Shown here in pieces: positions 34,602-42,032 of a stretch of DNA of 64,000 nucleotides. The notes beneath the pieces were generated by a model, which saw nothing but the letters and a program-made list of their open reading frames with translations, made no database searches and was not told the DNA's origin. Positions within the stretch are counted from its first letter, which is position 1; the number at the start of each line of letters is the position of its first letter. This DNA is from an uncultured Eubacteriales bacterium. Its GTDB lineage: Bacteria > Bacillota > Clostridia > Oscillospirales > Acutalibacteraceae. The DNA lies in the NCBI GenBank assembly GCA_934463035.1, contig CAKSIG010000002.1, forward strand, positions 124,001 to 188,000, read 5' to 3'. A program made the translations under genes and the position numbers.

Positions 34602-35453
34602 TTATTTTTGTTTTAGCGACGGGTCGGGTAAAATCCTCTCGGGCGGCACTTCTAAAAGCTCAGGATTTTTGAAATACTGGCTCATTTTTCTGAACGCAAG
34701 AGCAAAATAACTGCCCGAGCATATACGTTCGTCCATAACGATACCGAGCGGCATACAACGCTCAAATACAATCTCATCGCCCTTGCGCTTTGGAACCTCG
34801 CGCATATTACCCATTGTTATGAATATACTCGTAGTTCCGAATTCATAACAGTGATGATATATGTGATTTGTTCTTATTGAAGCAAGGTTTGAGATAACAA
34901 GGCTGTTGTGGAACGGCGACATATCTATAACCTTTTTCGGAAGCCAACCGTGCTTATCCAAAAACTTGAACAGTCCTACACCCGCAGGCAAAACGCCAGG
35001 CAGACTTAAAAGAATTTTTATCAGCTTTTCGGTTCCGTTATCCTCAGGGACGTTGCGGTTGCTTTCAACGTAATCGTTGATTTTTTGGTTTACGTCAAAA
35101 ATAGTATCGGTCATTTCAAAATACATTTTCGACATAGTACCGTTATCCATAACGCCCGACTTCAAAACCACCATTGCAACGCAAAATTCATTACGCGCAT
35201 ACGGTTTGCGGTTGACTATAAAGCGGTTAAGCATCGGAAATTCCGTAACAGTACGCAGATAAGCCGCGATTATTACCGCCATGTGGCTGATGCTTCTGCC
35301 CTGCTTGCGCTTCTCATTCAAATAGCTCTGGATTGAGTCTATCGGTATATCAAGTGTTATCATATTCATAGCGTCAACACGCTTATCCATTACATACGCC
35401 GCAACGGTATACATAGGATCGGTGTTTCTCAGCCTCTTACCGTCTGCTCTCAT
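34602..35453 (-). CDS. 2-oxoacid dehydrogenase E2/CAT-like acyltransferase homologue, probably degenerate
   Basis: 283 residues with no lipoyl domain. The fold is suggested by SISHMAVIIAAYLRTVTEFP, by SPFHNSLVISNLASIRTNH, and by the closing PLGIVMDERICSGSYFALAFRKMSQYFKNPELL, which lines up with the end of E2 catalytic domains. In real E2 and chloramphenicol acetyltransferases this segment carries the catalytic His (DHRxxDG or HHxxxDG). Here it reads DERICSG, so the His is replaced by Glu. It may be non-catalytic or use another residue. It stands alone between aldolase and bioY with its own GGGGG ribosome site. Function unknown. Confidence 0.65.
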   Translation of the reverse strand: MRADGKRLRNTDPMYTVAAYVMDKRVDAMNMITLDIPIDSIQSYLNEKRKQGRSISHMAVIIAAYLRTVTEFPMLNRFIVNRKPYARNEFCVAMVVLKSGVMDNGTMSKMYFEMTDTIFDVNQKINDYVESNRNVPEDNGTEKLIKILLSLPGVLPAGVGLFKFLDKHGWLPKKVIDMSPFHNSLVISNLASIRTNHIYHHCYEFGTTSIFITMGNMREVPKRKGDEIVFERCMPLGIVMDERICSGSYFALAFRKMSQYFKNPELLEVPPERILPDPSLKQK

Positions 35454-35520
35454 AAATTACCCCCTAAAAAAACTCATTTATATAATAATATCATATTATC
35501 GCTCACATTACAATTATTTT

Positions 35521-35535
35521 TTAACAAATTGTTAA
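35521..35535. promoter_or_regulatory. Small palindrome upstream of bioY
   Basis: TTAACAA-A-TTGTTAA, a perfect 7-bp inverted repeat, 12 bases before the BirA-like site. It could be a second operator or part of the divergent gene's promoter. Confidence 0.3.
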
Positions 35536-35547
35536 CAGAAATTTTAA

Positions 35548-35579
35548 TTGTAAACCTGTTATATAATTTTGGTTGACAA
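35548..35579 (+). promoter_or_regulatory. BirA-type biotin operator of bioY
   Basis: TTGTAAACC (35548-35556), a 14-base spacer, then GGTTGACAA (35571-35579): the two arms are complementary at 8 of 9 positions and match the known Firmicutes BirA operator with N14 spacing. It overlaps the -35 box TTGACA of the bioY promoter, so bound biotin-BirA would block transcription. Confidence 0.8.
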
Positions 35580-35601
35580 TTCGCGCGCAAAGGGGTATAA
35601 T
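35573..35601 (+). promoter_or_regulatory. bioY promoter
   Basis: A consensus TTGACA (35573-35578), 17-base spacer and TATAAT (35596-35601), 22 bases before the start codon. Confidence 0.85.
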
Positions 35602-35623
35602 TTCGGTGTTCGGAGGAATAAAA

Positions 35624-36154
35624 ATGAAGGTTTCAAAAAATAATACATTAAAAATTGTTCTGGCGGCGCTTTTTACGGCGTTTATCGCGGTCACTTCGCC
35701 GCTGTCAATATCCACGCCGTTCGGAGTACCGCTGACTTTGCAGACTTTTTCGGTTGCGCTGTGCGGATATACCCTCGGTTGCTGCTGGTCGGCGGCGAGC
35801 GTTGTTACGTATATTTTAATAGGTGCCGTGGGGCTTCCCGTCTTTTCCGGATTTCAGGGCGGTGTCAACGTCCTGTTCGGACTCACAGGCGGATTTATAA
35901 TAGGTTTTATCGGGTTAAGCGCGCTTTGCGGACTCGGTATGCGCTTTAAAAACGTTATAGTCCGCATACTTATGGGATTTTTAGGCGTCGCGATGTGCCA
36001 CGCCGTAGGAGTCGTTCAATTCGCCTTTGTTTATAAAACGGGTATACTTGCTGCATTTATCGCCGCTTCATTGCCCTATCTGTTAAAGGACGCCGTTTCA
36101 ATCGTTCTTGCCTACTTCCTGTCGGTATATATAAGCAAATTAATACGCCGCTGA
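35624..36154 (+). CDS. bioY: Biotin transporter substrate-binding membrane protein BioY
   Basis: About 176 residues. The start is placed at MKVSKNNTL (35624), behind GGAGGA; the frame is open further upstream but runs through the promoter. About six membrane helices are visible, with the BioY features SPLSISTPFGVPLTLQTF near the N-terminus and QGGVNVLFGLTGGFIIGF in the middle. BioY is the S-component of an ECF transporter for biotin; the ATPases and EcfT are not encoded here and are probably shared. Regulation by a BirA operator supports the assignment. Confidence 0.93.
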   Translation: MKVSKNNTLKIVLAALFTAFIAVTSPLSISTPFGVPLTLQTFSVALCGYTLGCCWSAASVVTYILIGAVGLPVFSGFQGGVNVLFGLTGGFIIGFIGLSALCGLGMRFKNVIVRILMGFLGVAMCHAVGVVQFAFVYKTGILAAFIAASLPYLLKDAVSIVLAYFLSVYISKLIRR

Positions 36155-36243
36155 TATTCTTATATTAGTACTTGACATTTTGCACTTTTTAATGTAGAAT
36201 TATCGTTAGTTTGACAGCCGAGGGTAACCTCGGCACAGTATTC

Positions 36244-36319
<76 letters not shown>

Positions 36320-36321
36320 AG

Positions 36322-36353
36322 AAAAAGGCACTTGCAATTGCAAGTGCCTTTTT
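36322..36353 (+). terminator. Terminator after tRNA-Ala
   Basis: A perfect palindrome, AAAAAGGCACTTGCAA with its complement, ending in TTTTT. Confidence 0.9.
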
Positions 36354-36357
36354 CAAT

Positions 36358-36540
36358 GAAATTCGTTCCTACGGAACGAGTGAAATATCTTCGATATGAA
36401 ATATTTGGCTTCCCAAAATATGAAATATGCCTGCGGCATATTAAGGAACGAATTTTATTTCACTTTCTGCGTCAGCAGAAAATTTCATAATTTACGCAGT
36501 AAGTTATTTCATATTGTGACCGCGGGAAACAATATTTCAT
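36358..36540. repeat. Nested palindrome array (intergenic structured repeat)
   Basis: Outer arms GAAATTCGTTCCT (36358-36370) and AGGAACGAATTT (36444-36455) enclose a chain of small palindromes: GTTCC-GGAAC, ATATC-GATAT, ATATTTgg-ccAAAATAT and ATATGCC-GGCATAT. Each is separated by a GAAATAT-like linker. A further hairpin TTTCTGC-GCAGAAA (36464-36482) and two more TTTCAT linkers follow. No gene is present. This looks like a composite of intergenic repeat units or a structured RNA rather than random sequence. Confidence 0.6.
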
Positions 36541-36592
36541 AAAAAGTTACATCATTCATTTTCGCAGTTGTGCCGAAAATACTGCAAATTTC

Positions 36593-36646
36593 AAAATACC
36601 CGCGCACCCGAAAGCGGTTGGCTTTGGGGTGCGTGGGTATTATTTT
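36593..36646 (-). terminator. Large hairpin at the end of the GH94/GH2/GH63 operon
   Basis: AAATACCCGCGCACCC near 36594-36610 pairs with GGGTGCGTGGGTATT near 36628-36643. It lies just past the GH63-like gene stop and probably ends that operon; the T-run is weak. Confidence 0.6.
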
Positions 36647-36652
36647 GCGGTT

Positions 36653-38224
36653 TTATTGCTTTTCACATTTGATTATTTTAGAGGTTCCGTTCCAAAACAC
36701 ATTTACGGTAACGTCAATATCGCCCTTTATGTTAACCTTAGGCTCCTCGTCGGGTGAATGGCGCTGTTCGCAAATAAGGGTGACAAAGCCCTTATCGCCG
36801 AAAGGATAGTTTTCTATTCCGTGCTTTTCGGTAAGATTGATATGCCAATCTATACGGTTTTCGCCGACGTTCGGAATTATTCCGAAAACGCCTTCAAACA
36901 TTATTGAAATAGGCGTAAGTCCCGTCCAACCGACAAAATCAACACGCGACCTGTCCTTATATTCGGGATAAGAGGTTCCCCCTCTTTTTATATATTCGGG
37001 CGCATAGTTTTCATAGAGCGTTTCGTCGGTTTCAAACACCTTTGCAACATTGAGAACATTATTTAAGGCAATATCAAACGCAGTATCAAATCTGCCGTTC
37101 TTTTGCAGTCCCTTTATTACCATATAGTTTGTGCTTGACCAAACTCCGCCTCTCCAATAATCTCCGTGCGGGTCGTACCACGGGTGATCGTATGACAAAG
37201 ACGGCACCCTGTGCGGACGCTTAAACTCATTCTCGTTTTCAAGATGCTGTATAAATCCCTGCAAGCGTTCCTCGGGAACGACGTCTGCAAGCAACGCCCA
37301 ATATGAACCGATTGTTTTTACACCGTTTAATCTGCCGTCCCTGAAACGGTCGTAATAGTAAGAGGTTTTATCGTCCCACATTTTATTATTTACATAATCG
37401 GACAGCAGCTCGACCTCGGACTCTATTTCGGCAACATCGGATTCGCGGCCTATAACACGAGCCATTTTCATCAGTACCTTACCGCTTATTATCTGCTGCA
37501 AGCAAGCGTCTATCCAAGTAGCAAAGCCGTGATGAAAATCCTGTTCCTCCATAGGATTTTCACCCTTTTGTTCTATGCGCGGTTGATTATCCATACCGCA
37601 AGCCCAACCGCAGCTCCAATAACTGCCGTCCTGCCAAGTGCGGTAGAGCCGGAGCCATTCGTGATACGCCATAAGGCACGGGAAAATTCTTTCAAGCCTT
37701 TGCTTATCCCCGAAATTCAGATAGTACTCCCATTCGCACCACGGCATAATATTCGGACCCGTGCTTGTAGGGTCGTATTCCTCAAAGGTTTCTTCGCCGC
37801 TCAATTCAATCAGCTGGCGGCTTATAAATCCGTCGCCGTGCTGTTTTGCATAAAAATTATCAAGGGTATTTTGAAAATTGAATATGTGTTTTGCGTATTT
37901 GCCGAACATAAGCATAAAGCTGGCATCCCACATAAAAAGACAGCCGCCGAAATTGCAATCCACGTAATTCTTTATAAATCCCGTACCCTCATCAGGCTTC
38001 CAGATATGCGCAAAACATATTTCCCACGCGCGGTAGTATGCATCTATCGCGTTCTTTTGACCTTCCCAAATCGGTTTCGGAAGTCTGTCTCTTATTTCCG
38101 AGAAAGCAGGAATATCGGCGTTTTCGGGCGTTTGACCCTTGAATGTATTCTCCGCCGCAAACTTGTTTTTCAGCTCGGGGTGGTATTTTGCGCCGAGCGG
38201 TCTGTCAATTGAAATAGGTTTCAT
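36653..38224 (-). CDS. GH63/trehalase-like (alpha/alpha)6-barrel glycosidase
   Basis: 523 residues. The start is placed at MKPISIDRP (38224) behind AGGAGGG. No signal peptide. Motifs of the six-hairpin barrel enzymes are visible: NYVDCNFGGCLFMWDASFM, SCGWACGMDNQPR, and near the end GDYWRGGVWSSTNYMVIKGL with an acidic C-terminal WTGLTPISIMFEGVFGI. These resemble GH63/YgjK and mannosylglycerate-hydrolase-type enzymes. It lies 19 nt after a GH2 gene and in one operon with a GH94 phosphorylase, so it should act on an oligosaccharide inside the cell. A GH15, GH37 or GH78-like relationship is possible; exact specificity unknown. Confidence 0.65.
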   Translation of the reverse strand: MKPISIDRPLGAKYHPELKNKFAAENTFKGQTPENADIPAFSEIRDRLPKPIWEGQKNAIDAYYRAWEICFAHIWKPDEGTGFIKNYVDCNFGGCLFMWDASFMLMFGKYAKHIFNFQNTLDNFYAKQHGDGFISRQLIELSGEETFEEYDPTSTGPNIMPWCEWEYYLNFGDKQRLERIFPCLMAYHEWLRLYRTWQDGSYWSCGWACGMDNQPRIEQKGENPMEEQDFHHGFATWIDACLQQIISGKVLMKMARVIGRESDVAEIESEVELLSDYVNNKMWDDKTSYYYDRFRDGRLNGVKTIGSYWALLADVVPEERLQGFIQHLENENEFKRPHRVPSLSYDHPWYDPHGDYWRGGVWSSTNYMVIKGLQKNGRFDTAFDIALNNVLNVAKVFETDETLYENYAPEYIKRGGTSYPEYKDRSRVDFVGWTGLTPISIMFEGVFGIIPNVGENRIDWHINLTEKHGIENYPFGDKGFVTLICEQRHSPDEEPKVNIKGDIDVTVNVFWNGTSKIIKCEKQ

Positions 38225-38243
38225 AAATTCCCTCCTGTATTTA

Positions 38244-41200
38244 TTATTTCGGATCAACCTCGTCTATCGTAAGGTGAGTGCGTATATCGGTTGCAGGCTT
38301 TCCGCCGCTCAGGAAAATTACTCTGAATTTCAGGTTTTCGTCAAATTTGCCGTTATCCGCCTCGACAACTATGCGGTTTACGCCTTTTTTGAACAGACAT
38401 TTTTCGCCGTTCTGCCTTTCACCGTTTATATACAATACGGCAGGCGCGTTACTGTCAAGCTGTACCGTTATTTCACCGTCGCCCGACTTATCGGCAAAGC
38501 AGGTAAGGAAATATTTTCTGCCCTTACTGTTTGGAACGGTTATGTATCCGTCCTCGGCGCTTTTTTCGACCTTTAACATCCAGCCGTAAAGGCCCTCGCC
38601 GAGATTGTTGAGTGAAAACTCCTTATCGATGTAATATGCCCGAACCTCATCCTCGTTCTGCCATTCTTCAAGCGGAAGCGTCATAAAATAGTCCGCCGCG
38701 AAGTCAAAATTGCTCTTTTGGTATGAGAACAGTTTATTATCAACCGAAACGCCGCAACCGTCAAGCAAATTGCGCAGAGTTCGCATATCCTTTTCGTTCT
38801 CGGTATCGGTGCAAAGCTGATTGAGAATTATTCTGCCCTTGCCGAGCTTGATTTCCGACATATATGTCTTTTTCGGCTCTGCGTTTTCCTTTGCCGCCAT
38901 AACTATGGCTATTCGGCAGAACTCGGATGAATTGCTCCTGCCGAAATAATCCTCCCACGGGGTACCCGGCACATCGGTAATAAGAGTTTCGCCGTTCGGA
39001 GCAGTTATGCAGTTTTCGGCGGCAACGGTATTCTGTACCTGACGCGGCGACATAGGAACCTTGTCGTAATGAAATAGGTCTACGGGCGATATTCCAAAGG
39101 TAATATCGCTTGCCTGTGCCTTTATAAGATGGCAGGTCGGAGCGTGTTTCACGGTAATTTCCGTTCCTGTAAGGTCGGACAATACCTTTGCTCCCTCGCC
39201 GTCAAACGGCATGGTGATAAGTGTTCCGCCGTTTAACACGAAATTTTTTACCTTATCTGTGCCGCAAAGATTGGCTTCGGCAAGCATTAAATTGCCGCCG
39301 TCGGATATTCTTGCGCCGACAGCAGAGCAAAGCTCCTCGGCTCTTTGACCGAGCGCACTTATTCCATCCTTGCTTATCGGTTCAAGATTACCGAGATATT
39401 CTATCATATTGCGAAGCAGCACGCAAGCCTGCGGTACTCTTTCAAAATGCGAGAATATTTCAAGCTGGCACATCATTATTTCGGAGCTTCCGCTTGTCAC
39501 CGACATAAGCGGAGACCAAAGATCGCCGCCGTCGGCATAGTCGCCCTTGTCGCTTTCAAGTATAAATTTATATGACCCGTAGGTTGGCTTTTTAAAGTTT
39601 TGCAGAATGACGGGCTCGGGTTCGCCCTCGGTAGTGTAGGGATCCCAGAACATAAAGTCCTTATCTTCAAGTCCGTTTAACACGGGGTGCTGCTTCATTC
39701 CGCTGTGGGCGCTTATAAAGCCTTGCTTTTGGAGCGCGGTGTTTCCGAGCGAGAAGTCGGACTGCTCGGTTATAAGCACATTTCCGCCATTTGCGGCAAA
39801 TTTTTCGAGCTTAGACTGCAAACCGCTGTCGGAATTCAAATAAGGTCCTACTATCAAAAGCCCGTATTCGCCGTCTGACGGAATTTCGCTTACCCTGTCG
39901 CAGACCGCCGTTTTAGATACGGTTTCATATCCCGCGTCACTGCCGTAATATGCCGTTTTACGTGCGGTTTTAACCTTTTCGGACTTAATCGCGCTCGGAT
40001 ACAGCGAATAATCAAATCCGCGTGAGAACATTTCTTCTCCGTCGTGCAGAAGGCTTATGCTGAGGCTGAGTTTTGATTTTTCGCTTACCTTTATTTCAGG
40101 CGATACCGTATTCCAAACGTAATGCTCGGCGGGAGCCTGAACAAAGCTATCTTCCTTTTCGGCAATCACCTTACCGTCCAGCGCCCACCTGTACTTTAAT
40201 GTAACGTTATGCGATTTAAGCGTATCGTTATAAACGTCAAACGAGCGCGCAACGCTTTTATCGTCATAAAACGAAGTATCATACTCGCGGTTTATAACCG
40301 TAACCGCCTTAAAGCACTCGCCCATTATCGGCATAAGCGGATTAGGGATATTTTTAGGATACCCTTTTAACAGTCCGTTGTTTATTGAAAGCGAATATTT
40401 CGGTATTTTTTTAAACGGTGCGCCGTCACCGAGATACACGTCCTTTTCGGGCATAACGTAGGTATAATAATAGGCAAAATTAAAGGTTGAAATGCCCGAA
40501 ACTTCCTCACGGCGCGCCGACTCCACAAACAGCCTTTCCTTTTCGGCAAATGCGGTCGCCGCTTCCTCAAAACTGTTATATGCTTGAAGTCCCGTATACG
40601 CACTGCCGTTCTGCGGACAGAGATACCACATTCCGCCGTGTTCGCCTATCGTGAGCGGCTTTTCGCGTCTCCATTGGGCGATTGTGCCGTCAATGTTGTA
40701 GTGCAGACTCTCATACTGCGTATTTTCATAGGATATAAGCCTGTTATCGCCGTCAAGCGATACCTTTCTTGTCGGGTCGAGACGGTTCATTTTTTCTATC
40801 ATTTCGGGAATGTGCTTTTTGAAAACGTCCCTGCCGTCTACCCAGCGCATTTCATTCTGCAAGCTCCAAAATACGACCGACGGGTGGTTTTTATCTCTTT
40901 TTATCAGTCTTTCAACGTGCTTTTTGCAGCGTTCGATATATAGCGGATTTGCCGCGTCCATACTTTTTCCCGAGCCGTAAATAGCCGTTTCGTCCACTAT
41001 GAGTATACCCTTTTCGTCAGCGGCGTCAAGATAACATTCGGGATGCGGCTCCGCGTGCAGGCGGACGCTGTTTGCGCCGTTTTCAATACATATATCGTAC
41101 CAATTTTCAGCGTATTCCTTGGTGCATTGTATGCCACCCTGAAAGTGCCACGAATCGCCCCTTATATTTATCGGAGTGCCGTTGAGTATGAATCTCGGAC

Positions 41201-42023
41201 CCTCGCTCCAAAACTCGCGAAATCCGAATCGGTCGGAAAGGCTGTCAACAACTTCGCCGTTCTTTTCAAGGGTAAGCGTTATCCCGTAAAGGTGCGGATT
41301 TTCGGTGTCCCACAGTATTGGGTCTTTCCAATCCTTTACCTTGCCGCCGTTTTCGCACCTGAACTTCATAACCGTTTTTCCGCCGTCGGTAATTTCGGCG
41401 AAAATTTCACCGTCAAAGCCGCCTGACAGCTCGGGTATCACTTCAAGCGTGCCTTTTCTTACCGAGGTTCTAACCGTAAGGTCGGTTATATACGTTTGAG
41501 GTACGGTTTCAAGCATTATATCCTGCCAAATGCCCCTTGCGGATATACCGTACCACGAGCCGCAAAGTCCCGTGCTTTTTACGCCGCCCGAGGGTATAGT
41601 GCAGGACTCAAAAGTGGTGCAAACCACCTGCAATTCGTTTTCGCCGTCGGTCACAAAATCGGTAATATCTACGGTAAGAGGCAAAAATTCCTCGTCCCAA
41701 TCGGCAACGTGATTGCCGTTTATGTATATCGCCGCCATTTGCGCTATCCCGTTTATTTTGAGCAGTATCCGCTCGCTGTTTTCAGCCGAAGTACTGAAAA
41801 AGCGGCGGCAAACGCCCGTGAGCGCCTTATTCCATTCATCGGGATATTCGTTAATATCAAACGGGTGAAAATCCCTGTATGATATATCCGCGCGCCAGCT
41901 TGACGGCACACGTATTTTTGTATCCTCGTATACAGGGTTTTCGGGGAGCGACAAATCGCACTTTACATCATACAGCGGGCAAAAATCCCACAAACCGTTA
42001 AGGCTTAGTATTTTTCTCTCCAT
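38244..42023 (-). CDS. Large glycoside hydrolase family 2 protein with C-terminal amidotransferase-like and beta modules
   Basis: 1259 residues, about 250 longer than a typical GH2. The N-terminal jelly roll has AAIYINGNHVADWDEEF. The TIM barrel starts FILNGTPINIRGDSW, has the acid/base Glu in SVVFWSLQNEMRW (about residue 386) and the nucleophile in PLTIGEHGGMW (about 457). After an Ig-like region come two flavodoxin-like or class I amidotransferase-like segments (GLLIVGPYLNSDSG with NGGNVLITEQ, ~700-850, and VLNGGTLITMPFDGE, ~900-1010). A C-terminal beta-sandwich (~1130-1259) follows. No signal peptide. GATase-like trimerisation domains are known in GH42 and some GH2 proteins. Substrate unknown. 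Confidence 0.8.
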   Translation of the reverse strand: MERKILSLNGLWDFCPLYDVKCDLSLPENPVYEDTKIRVPSSWRADISYRDFHPFDINEYPDEWNKALTGVCRRFFSTSAENSERILLKINGIAQMAAIYINGNHVADWDEEFLPLTVDITDFVTDGENELQVVCTTFESCTIPSGGVKSTGLCGSWYGISARGIWQDIMLETVPQTYITDLTVRTSVRKGTLEVIPELSGGFDGEIFAEITDGGKTVMKFRCENGGKVKDWKDPILWDTENPHLYGITLTLEKNGEVVDSLSDRFGFREFWSEGPRFILNGTPINIRGDSWHFQGGIQCTKEYAENWYDICIENGANSVRLHAEPHPECYLDAADEKGILIVDETAIYGSGKSMDAANPLYIERCKKHVERLIKRDKNHPSVVFWSLQNEMRWVDGRDVFKKHIPEMIEKMNRLDPTRKVSLDGDNRLISYENTQYESLHYNIDGTIAQWRREKPLTIGEHGGMWYLCPQNGSAYTGLQAYNSFEEAATAFAEKERLFVESARREEVSGISTFNFAYYYTYVMPEKDVYLGDGAPFKKIPKYSLSINNGLLKGYPKNIPNPLMPIMGECFKAVTVINREYDTSFYDDKSVARSFDVYNDTLKSHNVTLKYRWALDGKVIAEKEDSFVQAPAEHYVWNTVSPEIKVSEKSKLSLSISLLHDGEEMFSRGFDYSLYPSAIKSEKVKTARKTAYYGSDAGYETVSKTAVCDRVSEIPSDGEYGLLIVGPYLNSDSGLQSKLEKFAANGGNVLITEQSDFSLGNTALQKQGFISAHSGMKQHPVLNGLEDKDFMFWDPYTTEGEPEPVILQNFKKPTYGSYKFILESDKGDYADGGDLWSPLMSVTSGSSEIMMCQLEIFSHFERVPQACVLLRNMIEYLGNLEPISKDGISALGQRAEELCSAVGARISDGGNLMLAEANLCGTDKVKNFVLNGGTLITMPFDGEGAKVLSDLTGTEITVKHAPTCHLIKAQASDITFGISPVDLFHYDKVPMSPRQVQNTVAAENCITAPNGETLITDVPGTPWEDYFGRSNSSEFCRIAIVMAAKENAEPKKTYMSEIKLGKGRIILNQLCTDTENEKDMRTLRNLLDGCGVSVDNKLFSYQKSNFDFAADYFMTLPLEEWQNEDEVRAYYIDKEFSLNNLGEGLYGWMLKVEKSAEDGYITVPNSKGRKYFLTCFADKSGDGEITVQLDSNAPAVLYINGERQNGEKCLFKKGVNRIVVEADNGKFDENLKFRVIFLSGGKPATDIRTHLTIDEVDPK

Positions 42024-42032
42024 ATTATACCT

